This document shows, piece by piece, positions 34,701 to 42,798 of a stretch of 64,000 nt of DNA; within the stretch, counting starts at the first letter, position 1, and each line of letters opens with the position of its first letter. The DNA is taken from contig JANQNW010000001.1 of NCBI GenBank assembly GCA_028279375.1, positions 170,141 through 234,140 of the forward strand, given 5' to 3'. The stretch is from Phycisphaerales bacterium (GTDB taxonomy: Bacteria > Planctomycetota > Phycisphaerae > Phycisphaerales > UBA1924). Under the pieces are notes generated by a model, which saw only the letters and a program-made list of their open reading frames with translations, had not been told where the DNA came from and did not search any database. The position numbers and the translations under genes were made by a program.

Positions 34701-36260
34701 GCGCGAGAGCACTTTCCAGCGGGGCTGCTTGACTCCGAGCGGGTGAACATTCAGTTGACGCCCCCACCTCCGCCTCCGGACGACGATCCAAGGTGGACCG
34801 GCTATACGGCGTACACTTCGAGCCTGACTCGTCCGACTCGGACGCTGAAGGAGGGATTCCCGCCGTATGTGCTCGAGCTTGATCAGCTGAATCGGAACAC
34901 GTTCTACTTCTTCGATGAGGCGACCGCCCTTCCGGGTGACACTGTCGATCTGCTGATCAATCGAGCAGTTCCCATTCCGGATGAGTCGCTCGACGAGGCC
35001 GTAGTCTTCGACGAGTTCTTTGCGCGCATGCGACTGGACTCGGATATTCCGATCGGTCTCCCGGCGAAGCCTGCGTCCGACACTGCATTCTCAGCACTCG
35101 GCCCGAGCGGCTACCCGGATTTCCAGTTCTTCGTTCCCAACGGCCCGCTCGCGGCGCCGAGTGAAGTGGGTCTGGTCTCGGCGTTTGCGCACGTGTGTCG
35201 AGGGAGCCAGTATCAGGATGTCGCCAGCTGGACAACCGTGGGGGAGCAGCTTGGCTCCTCGACCGAGTGGTTCCTCAACGGCATCAGCGGCGCCGTCAAT
35301 CCGTACTTCGGCGTGCTCGACACGTCGCGATACATCATCAACGGCGATTACCTCGGTGGCAATGATCTCAATGACGTGGTCGAGGCGCCGGACTACATGC
35401 GCGTGCCTCTGGCGACACGTGTCTTCGATTGCTTCGAGGCGCTGGCGCCGCCATCGGATCTCGTGCATGGGCGCGTGAACATCAATACGGCGACACTGGA
35501 CACGCTGCGCCTTCTGCCGCACGCGTCGCCGGAGGTCACCTTCCTGCCGCTGGTCGCGCCGGCGGATTCACCCATCAGCAATCCACTGACGCCGGATCGC
35601 GCACACTTCATCGAGCTGTATCGCGAAGGAAAGCAGTTTGGATCGCTGAGCGAAAGCACAGCGAATCGCGAGCTTTTGACGAGCATCGCGAAGCTTCGCA
35701 ACAGTCCGCGGTTCAATGTCAATGGCGGCAAGCCCAATCGGGCGATCGCGAGCACTGGTGAACTCACATTGCTTGCCGAGTGGGACACCGCAGATGGAGG
35801 CGGCACGGGACTTCCGGCGCCGGGCGTCTCATCGGCGAGCCCATTCCGACAGCTGAACTTCCAGGAGGGCGGACTCGACTCGAATCTGAATGCCCAGGCT
35901 TCATGGTTTGACATTCGTCCGAACTCATCCGAAGACGCAGACTGGTGGGCGGATCCGAATTCTTACGACCCCGACAACGACCAGGAAGAGCGCCTCGCCT
36001 TCTATCGCATGGTGTCGAACATCGTCTCGACGCGATCCGATGTCTTTACGGCGTGGTTCGTGATTCGCGCGTATGACCCCGAGGCGGTCGAAGCGATCGA
36101 GGTTCTGACGACGCCGAACAGCGAAGACCTGCGCGATCTCTTCGAGGATCTTCGTCCGAGCTTCGAGACGCGCTGGATCGCTGTGTTCGATCGATCGGGT
36201 GTTCGCAAGCCCACCGATCGGCCTCGGATTCTGTTGCTTGCTGAGCTTCCGCCCACGTGA
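31776..36260 (+). CDS. Giant GspK-like tip pseudopilin (about 1,494 aa)
   Basis: Starts MQNDPKTTTPKKRARKRRGS then VILLAIATLAIIAIAG, a prepilin-type helix lacking Glu at +5, as GspK proteins do; K caps the pseudopilus tip. GspK is usually about 300-350 residues, so this is over four times longer. Near residues 204-215 a dockerin/EF-hand-type loop appears (GDLDFDGDIDATDGDE). Toward the C-terminus, HGRVNINTATLDTLRLLP is the helix-hairpin segment seen in GspK family members. A poly-Pro/Asp stretch lies near residue 1005. GGAGA sits 6 bases before ATG 31776; an upstream in-frame start at 31719 overlaps the J gene. It is the last gene of the locus, before a terminator. Confidence 0.8.
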   Translation: MQNDPKTTTPKKRARKRRGSVILLAIATLAIIAIAGLSYMTVVSIDRSSSGAYANQTNFRQQVTGVTQHIGALLTADLFGNKIVSTSTPRYPSDSSGATSASYWPKMFEDGETWDAPTTATKANGEFLYFDPRIGGMQDSARLQYRTNGIRGRFEAAVPDDAWLASTEPEDWDGDGLIDGYRQISNLRMAYTLGDLDFDGDIDATDGDEWIRGDGHFVDLAEWFFQEEDFRANPGAELWDFTDVEIRSRDSRFGLVNLGEASIGPEQGINQETHTLQMDQMFIVGAADEPSDEDSQLNHVDVRRWADTDGDTFPDARWQQLDALGDLFGQRWFVAARIIDNSALVNVNTAIDIGIDPISGAMDPGNGMTPADVDFRRLLRNATDLNLSSPDVNLPPNVSRSSMAEHLARGLQTTSVLTRINDSLAPQAERLNRRMVENWQATFANLDYGDQPSSGQREAMWRFFGSDPFRPSIGAGTAYPLTDELDLRAYWGFNNNVALSKIEQRLDGPEESTSLANPRFLPGFEPAYPTSADCLGVMRSKEDPANVRRFGRQDEVDLPGRPNARYRLDDRRERVQKDLRRRLTTVSGAGQFAPVPPLNTAPAYANQFVNLKVRLDETELGSTTPRVKSEAVRRSFEYLMWALAPFASNEPYFLNEQVGWTGLAPTWPLTSNYHYGGGGSTTPTVLNGGMTLQNAEYALFRAASLAVNLADAVDEDDTPSVARFFNNGNDEFRRALGPLNETILSGSMSHGDIQPLALGSVTPPEGGSEVTQVGGLAFVGMDRQPFLREVHSVAVYRDTAMDATFPDAGLFDEEIDPSNTDENFYGLLAVEIGNPWPEAIEITNYTVRIGTDAEYFTFGIPNTVLLPGAYAVYYFDQGADTSDTNGGVAELIRDSWLNNLQPGGVSDNFTVFEPLEYVGVAGVTDLSDAGRRRVFFHELFDDEPSSAYLFAEGNGLPAPVLVDRMSNPETSRGANAREHFPAGLLDSERVNIQLTPPPPPPDDDPRWTGYTAYTSSLTRPTRTLKEGFPPYVLELDQLNRNTFYFFDEATALPGDTVDLLINRAVPIPDESLDEAVVFDEFFARMRLDSDIPIGLPAKPASDTAFSALGPSGYPDFQFFVPNGPLAAPSEVGLVSAFAHVCRGSQYQDVASWTTVGEQLGSSTEWFLNGISGAVNPYFGVLDTSRYIINGDYLGGNDLNDVVEAPDYMRVPLATRVFDCFEALAPPSDLVHGRVNINTATLDTLRLLPHASPEVTFLPLVAPADSPISNPLTPDRAHFIELYREGKQFGSLSESTANRELLTSIAKLRNSPRFNVNGGKPNRAIASTGELTLLAEWDTADGGGTGLPAPGVSSASPFRQLNFQEGGLDSNLNAQASWFDIRPNSSEDADWWADPNSYDPDNDQEERLAFYRMVSNIVSTRSDVFTAWFVIRAYDPEAVEAIEVLTTPNSEDLRDLFEDLRPSFETRWIAVFDRSGVRKPTDRPRILLLAELPPT

Positions 36261-36317
36261 TCGGGCGGGCTCGCACCGGCGTGGCCGGGCGGGTTGAGGG
36301 AATGTGTCTACATCCAG

Positions 36318-36360
36318 GGCCGTGTTCGCCACGTTCATCCGCTGGCGGCGCGGCCTTTTT
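36318..36360 (+). terminator. Intrinsic terminator after the secretion locus
   Basis: Outer arms GGCCG (36318-36322) and CGGCC (36351-36355) and inner arms CGCC (36327-36330) and GGCG (36344-36347) form an interrupted stem, directly followed by TTTTT (36356-36360). It lies about 60 bases after the GspK-like stop and would separate the locus from ctaB. Confidence 0.6.
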
Positions 36361-36510
36361 ACTGCGCCGAAACGGACATTCTCGGGGAGCTCCCGCGTCT
36401 CGCGAGGCCTTCGGGGAGCGGCTAGGATAGGCCCTTCGTCTTGCGGGACAGGAATCTGTGCGCCGCCCACTGGTGGACGGTGCGGCGCGACGGTTCCTGA
36501 GGAGTCCTCC

Positions 36511-37485
36511 ATGAGCCAGTTCGAGCGGTCGACGAGCGGGGCCACCGTCGTCGCACCAGTGCAATCCGGTTTGATCGGTGATGTGCTCGAACTCACGAAG
36601 CCGCGCCTGACGCGCCTTGTCGTGATCACGACGGGTGTCGGCTTCGCGATCGCTGCGATGGGGCGCTCCTGGGGCTGGATCGAACTCATCATGAGCGCGT
36701 TCCTCTGCCTGCTCGGGGCGTGGCTTTCCGCCGGCGGCGCCAATGCGCTGAACATGTGGTGGGAGCGAACGAGCGATGCGCGGATGCGCCGCACAGCCGG
36801 ACGCCCGATTCCCGATGGACGCATGAGCCCAGAGCTTGCGCTCGCTGCGGGGCTTGCGATGAGTTCGCTTGGTGTCGGGATTCTCGCTGTGCTGGTGAAT
36901 CCGGCGGCCGCGGCGGTGTCTCTGGCGACGATCCTGCTTTACATCCTCGTATACACGCCCATGAAGCAGTTGACGCCGCTTTCAACGATCGCGGGCGCGC
37001 TCCCCGGGGCGCTGCCGCCGCTGATCGGCTGGGCGGGCGCGGCGCCGGACAACGCCAGCGCCTGGCAGTCGCTGGCTCAGGCGGGCGGCTGGTCGCTCTT
37101 CATGATCATCTTCGTGTGGCAGATCCCCCACTTCCTCGCGATCGCGTGGATGCATCGGGACGACTACGAGCGCGGCGGCCATCGCGTGCTGCCGGTCGTC
37201 GATCCGACGGGGCATCGCACCTCGAGCGTGACACTGATATGGACGCTGACGCTGATTCCCGTGAGCATCGCGCCCGTGATCGCGATGCCGGCGCCGATCA
37301 CGGTGAGCTGGGTGTACGGCCTCGTCGCGGGGCTTGGCGGGCTGGTGATGCTGTCGGCGGCGGTGAAGTTCATTCGCCTGCGATCGGACGCATCGGCGCG
37401 TTCGCTCTTCCTGACGTCAATCATGTATCTGCCGTTGCTGCTGCTGGCGATGGTCGTCGATGCGGGCGTCAGCGCGGCCCTATAG
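36511..37485 (+). CDS. ctaB: Heme O synthase (protoheme IX farnesyltransferase)
   Basis: 324 residues with about nine transmembrane helices. It transfers a farnesyl group to heme B in the inner membrane, making heme O for terminal oxidases. UbiA-superfamily blocks are visible: LELTKPRLTRLVVITT, NMWWERTSDARMRRTAGRPI, LYILVYTPMKQLTPLSTIAG and WQIPHFLAIAWMHRDDY. The start at 36511 is set by GAGGAG six bases upstream and by the conserved first helix; the frame extends further upstream without coding signs. The gene is followed by a SCO homologue, consistent with assembly of a heme-copper oxidase whose subunits lie elsewhere. Confidence 0.94.
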   Translation: MSQFERSTSGATVVAPVQSGLIGDVLELTKPRLTRLVVITTGVGFAIAAMGRSWGWIELIMSAFLCLLGAWLSAGGANALNMWWERTSDARMRRTAGRPIPDGRMSPELALAAGLAMSSLGVGILAVLVNPAAAAVSLATILLYILVYTPMKQLTPLSTIAGALPGALPPLIGWAGAAPDNASAWQSLAQAGGWSLFMIIFVWQIPHFLAIAWMHRDDYERGGHRVLPVVDPTGHRTSSVTLIWTLTLIPVSIAPVIAMPAPITVSWVYGLVAGLGGLVMLSAAVKFIRLRSDASARSLFLTSIMYLPLLLLAMVVDAGVSAAL

Positions 37486-37535
37486 TCACGCCCCGGCTCA
37501 GGAGAGCCGCGTGAACTTCCAACGGAAACTGGGCC

Positions 37536-38195
37536 ATGAACAGCCAGAAACTGGGCGGTGTCTTCTTCGGGCTGGGTCTTGCGGCGCTGAGCGGCGCACT
37601 GCTTTCATACGCCGTGTGGCGCGGAACGCCTTCACCGGTCGCGCTGACGCCCGATGCGAACATGGATCTGCTTTCGATCCCCGAGTTCAGCATGACGAGC
37701 CAGGACAAGGAGACTGTCACGCGCGATGCGCTGCTCGGCGAGCTGACGATCATCGACTTCATCTTCACGCACTGCCCGTTCATCTGCCCGACTATGGGGC
37801 AGAACATGATCCTCGCGCAGCGGGAGCTTGCCGGGACGGGCGTGCGATTCATGAGCTTCTCGGTGGATCCTGAAAACGACACGCCGGAGCGCCTGCGCAC
37901 GTATGCGGAGTCGATCGGCGCCGACATCTCGACGTGGACATTCCTCACGGGCGACATCGAGAACGTGCAAAGGATTCTGCGTGATGGATTGTTGCTCGGC
38001 GAGCTCTTCGAGGATCCGTCGCGTCAGGTGACGCTCCCCGATGGATCGACGATGAACAACATCGGCCATCCCGGCCGGTTCATCCTGATCGGACCTGAGG
38101 GCGAGATCATCTCGCTGTGTGACGGCACGAACGAGGAGAGCGTGCGCATCCTGATCGAGCGCGCCCGTGCTGCGGCTGAGGAACTCGCTCGCTAA
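37536..38195 (+). CDS. SCO1/SenC-family copper chaperone
   Basis: 219 residues: one N-terminal transmembrane anchor (VFFGLGLAALSGALLSYAVW) and a thioredoxin-like domain outside the membrane. The copper-binding CxxxC is in FTHCPFICPTMGQ, and the distal His ligand in NNIGHPGRFILIGPEG. The segment FMSFSVDPENDTPERLR is typical. SCO proteins deliver copper to the CuA site of cytochrome c oxidase or keep its cysteines reduced. It sits 50 bases after ctaB and is likely cotranscribed. It converges with the saccharopine-dehydrogenase-like gene, with a 4-base overlap of the stops. Confidence 0.93.
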   Translation: MNSQKLGGVFFGLGLAALSGALLSYAVWRGTPSPVALTPDANMDLLSIPEFSMTSQDKETVTRDALLGELTIIDFIFTHCPFICPTMGQNMILAQRELAGTGVRFMSFSVDPENDTPERLRTYAESIGADISTWTFLTGDIENVQRILRDGLLLGELFEDPSRQVTLPDGSTMNNIGHPGRFILIGPEGEIISLCDGTNEESVRILIERARAAAEELAR

Positions 38196-39346
38196 AGGTC
38201 CTCGATGCGCGTCTCGTAGTGAACGCCGCGCTCCGCGTGTTCTGCGAGCACCTTCTCGACGAGTCCGGGCGTGTCGCCGATGAGCTCCGGCGGATTGACG
38301 CCGGGCCGATCGATCTCTCCGCGTGCGATCATGCGCGCGACGATCGTGCAAGGGAACGCGGTCGTGCGCGACATGCTCGTGGCGCCGGTCGCCTGGTCAA
38401 AATAGTCCAGTAGATCCCAGGCGTAACGCTTTCTGGCGCCGCCCTGCTCGCCATCAACGATGACGCGCATGACGGTGAGGTCCTCCTCGCCGGGCTCGTA
38501 CGTCCACTTGGGGAACATCAGAGCGCTGATGACGTCGATGGGCCGCACGCTCGCATCGCCGACCTGGACCGGATCATGACTGAAGAGGCCGGTCTCCCGG
38601 AAGACGCGCATGAGCTCGATGTGGCCCGGATAGCGAAGCGTCTTCTCCTTCATGTTCGGAACGCTCATTGTCATCGCGAGCGAGCGCAGGCCGTCGGTGT
38701 TGAAGGCTTCGAGTGAGCCGATGCCGTCGAAGTCCATGAGTTCCGGCTCAGAGAGGGCTTCGCGTACGACCATCTTGCCATCGACGACGATGCGCGATGG
38801 ACGAACGTACTCCTCGATGACGTCATATGGCGCGAAGCCGGCCTTGTATTCGTACGGCCAGCGGCGCTCGCGCGGGAGGCCGCCGACGTAGATCTCGATG
38901 TTGTCGCAGGTGTCGAGCTTCGACGCGGCGTAGCCGGCGAACATGTTGCTCATGCCGGGCGCGACGCCACAATCGACGACGGCCGTCACGCCGTGCTCTT
39001 TCGCGAGATCGGTCAGATCGATCGCGTCCTCGGGCATGAAGCAGATATCGCAAAAGTTCTTGCCTGCCTCGATGACGGCGCGGAGCGTCTGCTGGCCGAT
39101 GACGCTGGCGACGGCGCCGAGGACGATGTCATGCGGCTCGATGAGGCGCTTGAGCGTCTCGACGTCGGAGAGGTCAGCCTGGATGGTCTCGATCTCCGTG
39201 CCGGCCTTCTTCGCGCGGGCGGCCGCGGCGTCAAGATTCTCCTGACGGAGATCGGCGACGGTGACCTTGAACTCAGAATCCCGGGCCATATCGGTGGCCA
39301 TGACGGATCCGACCATTCCGGCGCCCAGCACGATCGCGCTCTGCAT
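38192..39346 (-). CDS. Saccharopine dehydrogenase-like NAD(P)-dependent oxidoreductase
   Basis: 384 residues. N-terminal Rossmann fold VLGAGMVGSVMATDMA, then the saccharopine dehydrogenase family segment VTAVVDCGVAPGMSNMFAGY and a C-terminal substrate domain (GDASVRPIDVISALMFPKW). Family members split saccharopine to glutamate and aminoadipate semialdehyde (LYS9/LKR-SDH type), but related enzymes act in polyamine synthesis, so the substrate is inferred. An ALDH7-type dehydrogenase, the next step of lysine degradation by this route, lies 6 kb away on the same strand. I chose ATG 39346 from the Rossmann start and the AAGGATGAGAG site; the longer frame to 39421 is unlikely. Confidence 0.85.
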   Translation of the reverse strand: MQSAIVLGAGMVGSVMATDMARDSEFKVTVADLRQENLDAAAARAKKAGTEIETIQADLSDVETLKRLIEPHDIVLGAVASVIGQQTLRAVIEAGKNFCDICFMPEDAIDLTDLAKEHGVTAVVDCGVAPGMSNMFAGYAASKLDTCDNIEIYVGGLPRERRWPYEYKAGFAPYDVIEEYVRPSRIVVDGKMVVREALSEPELMDFDGIGSLEAFNTDGLRSLAMTMSVPNMKEKTLRYPGHIELMRVFRETGLFSHDPVQVGDASVRPIDVISALMFPKWTYEPGEEDLTVMRVIVDGEQGGARKRYAWDLLDYFDQATGATSMSRTTAFPCTIVARMIARGEIDRPGVNPPELIGDTPGLVEKVLAEHAERGVHYETRIEDL

Positions 39347-39460
39347 GTTGCTCTCATCCTTCCTTGTGGGTGACGGCTCGAAGCAGTGGGCGGTTGTAGC
39401 GGAGGCGGAAGCGGCTGGCAACGAGGCGGGCGCCCCCGCGATGGCTTACGATCGCAGGGC

Positions 39461-40096
39461 ATGCTTGCGCGACTGAGCGGAATTCTGGAGGCGGCGGAGG
39501 AGGACGCGCTGACGATCTCAACGGGCGGCGGCGCCTTCGCGTTCATCGTGCTGACGCCGCGCACGCTCGCCGAGGAAATGGCGGATCGCGTGGGTGAGAG
39601 CGTCACGCTGCACACGCTGACGTATCTGGAGGCCTCGGCGCAGGGGGCGCATATGACGCCGCGTCTGGTCGGCTTCGCCAGCGCCGAGGACCGGGCGTTC
39701 TTCGAGTTGTTTACGACGGTCAAGGGTGTCGGCGCCAAGAAGGCGCTGAAGGCGATGACGGCGCCGATTCCAGAGATCGCTTTGGCGATCGCAGAGCGCA
39801 ATGCCAGGGCATTGCAGCAACTACCCAATATTGGCAAGCGCCTGGCCGAGACTGTGATCGCGGAGCTGCACGGCAAGGTCGAGCGCTTCGCGGCGGGCGA
39901 GATTATCGAGGCGAAGGGCGCGGTCGGCGCCGGCGGTCTCTCGGGGGCGGCGCAGGAGGCAATCGCCGCGCTGGAGCGCCTCGGCGAGACGAGCGGCGAC
40001 GCGGAGCGGATGGTTCGAAGGGCGCTTGAAGTGGCTGAAGATCTCGGCACGCCGGATGAGATCCTGGCGGCCGCCTACGGCCTGCGCGGCGACTAG
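39461..40096 (+). CDS. ruvA: Holliday junction branch migration protein RuvA
   Basis: 211 residues, standard RuvA length. An N-terminal OB-fold (MLARLSGILEAAEEDALTIS) is followed by tandem helix-hairpin-helix motifs (FFELFTTVKGVGAKKALKAM and ALQQLPNIGKRLAETVIAEL) and the C-terminal domain III that regulates RuvB (AQEAIAALERLGETSGDAER). RuvA binds four-way junctions as tetramers and loads RuvB. Neither ruvB nor ruvC is nearby. The ATG at 39461 matches the family N-terminus. Confidence 0.93.
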   Translation: MLARLSGILEAAEEDALTISTGGGAFAFIVLTPRTLAEEMADRVGESVTLHTLTYLEASAQGAHMTPRLVGFASAEDRAFFELFTTVKGVGAKKALKAMTAPIPEIALAIAERNARALQQLPNIGKRLAETVIAELHGKVERFAAGEIIEAKGAVGAGGLSGAAQEAIAALERLGETSGDAERMVRRALEVAEDLGTPDEILAAAYGLRGD

Positions 40097-40142
40097 CGCC
40101 GGCGGCTTGGCGCCTGTCGGCGTGGGCCGATACAAGGGATCC

Positions 40143-41237
40143 ATGAGATACGCGATGATCATGGCGGGCGGCGCGGGGACGCGCCTGTGGCCGATGAGCC
40201 GGGGCAATCTGCCAAAGCAACTGGTGCCTTTCATCGAGGGGCGATCGCTGCTGGAGATCGCGGCGGCGCGTCTCGAGGGAATCGTGCCGCCGGATCGGCG
40301 CTATATCTGCACGAACGAAGCGCATCGCGGCCCGATTCGCGAGTGCCTGTCCGGATTTCCGGATGCGCAGATGCTCGGTGAACCGGTGGGGCGCGATACG
40401 GTGAACGCCGTCGGCTTCACGGCCGCAGTGCTGCAGAAACTCGATCCCGAGGCGATCTTCGCTGTCTTCACGGCCGACCATCTGATCGAACCGGCCAGCG
40501 TCTTCCACAGCTGCGTGGATCTGGCGTATCGCCTTGTCGAGGAGGATGCGCAGCGCCTCGTGACATTCTCGATCAAGCCGACGTATCCGGCGACCGGGTT
40601 CGGCTATGTGCATCGCGGAGAATCGATCGACATCGAGGGATCAGAGGGTCGCGCCTTCGAAGTCACCGAGTATGTCGAGAAGCCGGATCTTGCGACGGCT
40701 GAGCGCTACCTCGCAAGCGGCGACTATGGATGGAACGCAGGCATGTTCGTCTGGAAAGCGTCGACGGTGCTGGACGCCATCCGTCGATTCAAGCCGGAGT
40801 CGTATGACGGGTTGATGAAGATCGCGGCGGCGTGGGGTGAATCGGACCAGCAGCGCGTGCTCGAGGAGGTGTATCCAACGCTGCCGAAGATCAGCGTGGA
40901 CTACGCGATCATGGAGCCGGCCGGCGCGGACCCGAACTACGACGTGTGCACGGTCGTCGCGGATGTTGATTGGCGCGATGTCGGAAGCTGGCCGAGTTAC
41001 GGCGAGACTCTGGAGGCCGATGCGTCCGGTAACGCGACCAGCGGAAGCGCTCCTTCTCATATGCTCGATTGCGCGAGTACGCTGATCGTCAACAGCGAGG
41101 AGGGGCACACGATCGCGGCGCTGGGGTGCGAGGATCTGATCATCGTGCACACGCCGCAGGCGACGCTGGTGATGCCCGCCAATAAGGCGGAGCGCCTGAA
41201 GGAGTTGCACGCGTTGATTCCGGAGGATCAGCGCTAG
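40143..41237 (+). CDS. manC: Mannose-1-phosphate guanylyltransferase
   Basis: 364 residues. It makes GDP-mannose from mannose 1-phosphate and GTP, for exopolysaccharide or lipid-linked glycans. The nucleotidyltransferase signature is MIMAGGAGTRLWPMSR with the Lys of LPKQLVPF, then VFTADHLI, YVEKPDLATAERYLASGDY, WNAGMFVW and PKISVDYAIMEPA. It is the single-domain type, without the C-terminal phosphomannose isomerase domain of the bifunctional enzyme. It lies 46 bases after ruvA. Start ATG at 40143, where the family begins. Confidence 0.92.
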   Translation: MRYAMIMAGGAGTRLWPMSRGNLPKQLVPFIEGRSLLEIAAARLEGIVPPDRRYICTNEAHRGPIRECLSGFPDAQMLGEPVGRDTVNAVGFTAAVLQKLDPEAIFAVFTADHLIEPASVFHSCVDLAYRLVEEDAQRLVTFSIKPTYPATGFGYVHRGESIDIEGSEGRAFEVTEYVEKPDLATAERYLASGDYGWNAGMFVWKASTVLDAIRRFKPESYDGLMKIAAAWGESDQQRVLEEVYPTLPKISVDYAIMEPAGADPNYDVCTVVADVDWRDVGSWPSYGETLEADASGNATSGSAPSHMLDCASTLIVNSEEGHTIAALGCEDLIIVHTPQATLVMPANKAERLKELHALIPEDQR

Positions 41238-41265
41238 GCCCGGAGCGGCTGAGACTCCCTGAAAT

Positions 41266-41282
41266 CGGCGACGCCGGTTTTT
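41266..41282 (+). terminator. Weak candidate terminator after manC
   Basis: CGGC, loop GAC, GCCG, then G and TTTTT. The stem is only four base pairs, but it is GC-only and followed at once by five Ts, about 30 bases after the manC stop. It may be partial or accidental. Confidence 0.35.
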
Positions 41283-41328
41283 CCTGAGCCGGGTCTGCGG
41301 CGTTGCCTGTATCCTTGCGCCTGTACGA

Positions 41329-41538
41329 ATGAGACGAATTCTCGAGACTGCGGGCGGGCTGTACGAGCTGGCCAGGCTGGGCTTCATCACCGGATTTCGC
41401 TTCCGGGGGCGATATTGGCGCTGGCGGCTTCACACTGCATTTGGACGGGGGTATCCGGCGTCGCGCCGTGAACTCATCCGGTCGGTGCTGGCGTATGGTC
41501 GCTGGGTCCGGCAGATGCGTAGAGAGATCAGAGGATGA
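41329..41538 (+). CDS. Small basic protein of unknown function (69 aa), coupled to a cysteine desulfurase
   Basis: 69 residues, rich in Arg and aromatic residues (GFRFRGRYWRWRLHTAFGRG), with no transmembrane helix. Its stop overlaps the ATG of the next gene (ATGA, 4 bases), and the next gene's AGAGG ribosome site lies within its end. That is the main reason to accept it as real. I do not recognise a family. The composition suggests nucleic acid or membrane-surface binding, but this is a guess. Confidence 0.6.
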   Translation: MRRILETAGGLYELARLGFITGFRFRGRYWRWRLHTAFGRGYPASRRELIRSVLAYGRWVRQMRREIRG

Positions 41539-42791
41539 GCGCCACGACTGATGTGATCTATTTCGACAACGCCGCGACGACGTGGCCCAAGCCTCCGGAG
41601 GTCACGGAGGCGATCTCGCGCTTTCTCACGAGCGAGGCGGCGAATCCCGGGCGCGGCGGTCACAAGATGGCCAAGGCCTGCTCGGGCGTTCTGGCGACGC
41701 TGCGCCGGCGCCTGGCGGAGATGCTCAACGCTGAGGCGCCGGAGCGCATCATTCTGACATTCAACTCGACCGATGCGATGAACACGGCGATCCGCGGCGT
41801 AATCGAATCGCATGAGTTGCTCCGGCCGGAGATCACGCCGCACATCGTGTCGACGGTGATCGAGCACAACGCGGTGCGCCGTCCGCTCAATCATCTCGAG
41901 CGCGAGGGACGCATCGATCTGACGCTCGTTGGTTGTGACGACGAAGGCTTCGTCGATCCACAGGAGGTTCTGGACGCGACGACAGATCGCACGGTGCTTG
42001 TCACCGTGGTGCATGCGAGCAATGTGATCGGCGCGATCCAGCCCATCGGGGAGATTGGCGCGCTTCTTCGCGCGAACCGACCGAACTGTCTCTTCCTGAC
42101 GGACGCCGCCCAGACGGCAGGCGCAGCGCCGATCGACGTGCAGGCGATGTGCGTGGACATGCTCTCGTTTACAGGGCACAAGTGTCTGCTCGGACCGACT
42201 GGAACGGGCGGCCTGTACATCGGCCCGCGCGCCTACGAAGAGAAGGACCCGATTCCGCGCGTCGTGAGTCTGCGCCAGGGCGGCACCGGCGCTGATTCAA
42301 ACTCGCCTGTGAACCCGCGCGAGCTCCCGATCTACTTCGAAGCCGGCACACCGAACACCGTCGGCCTCTGCGGCCTGCTCGCGGCGATCGAGAACATCCC
42401 GGAGAACGTGCTCGAGCGCGAGCAGGAGCACGTCGGCCGCATCATGAATGCGCTGCGCGAGATGCCGGGTGTGACGATCTTCGGCCCTAAGGACCCATCG
42501 AGGCGCACCGGCGCTATCTCAATGACGATCGCCGGCTACGCCCCGGGTGAGATCGCGGCGATTCTCGATGGATCGTTCAACATCGCGTCGCGCGCCGGGC
42601 TGCACTGTGCGCCGGGCGCCCATGAGGCCATCGGCACGCATCCCGAGGGTACGATTCGCGTGAGCCCTGGGCCATATACGACGGACGCCGAGGTCGATGC
42701 GCTGATCGAGGCGATGCGCCAGATCACCTCCGCGACGCCGACGGATGTCGGCGTCAAGACGACCGACGCCTCCTCGCCCCACTGCGTCTGA
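41535..42791 (+). CDS. Cysteine desulfurase family PLP enzyme
   Basis: 418 residues, class V aminotransferase fold. It should remove sulfur from cysteine as a protein persulfide for Fe-S cluster or thiolation pathways. Visible: IYFDNAATTWPKPPEVTEAI (family opening), the PLP lysine in SFTGHKCLLGPTGTGGLYIG, and the active-site loop Cys in SRAGLHCAPGAHEAIGT. The loop type and the SWAP-like opening fit the SufS-like branch (group of TIGR01977) rather than IscS. No scaffold gene (sufU, sufBCD, iscU) is adjacent. Its start overlaps the 69-residue gene; it converges with mlaD with 7 bases between the stops. Confidence 0.9.
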   Translation: MSATTDVIYFDNAATTWPKPPEVTEAISRFLTSEAANPGRGGHKMAKACSGVLATLRRRLAEMLNAEAPERIILTFNSTDAMNTAIRGVIESHELLRPEITPHIVSTVIEHNAVRRPLNHLEREGRIDLTLVGCDDEGFVDPQEVLDATTDRTVLVTVVHASNVIGAIQPIGEIGALLRANRPNCLFLTDAAQTAGAAPIDVQAMCVDMLSFTGHKCLLGPTGTGGLYIGPRAYEEKDPIPRVVSLRQGGTGADSNSPVNPRELPIYFEAGTPNTVGLCGLLAAIENIPENVLEREQEHVGRIMNALREMPGVTIFGPKDPSRRTGAISMTIAGYAPGEIAAILDGSFNIASRAGLHCAPGAHEAIGTHPEGTIRVSPGPYTTDAEVDALIEAMRQITSATPTDVGVKTTDASSPHCV

Positions 42792-42798
42792 ACCTCGT

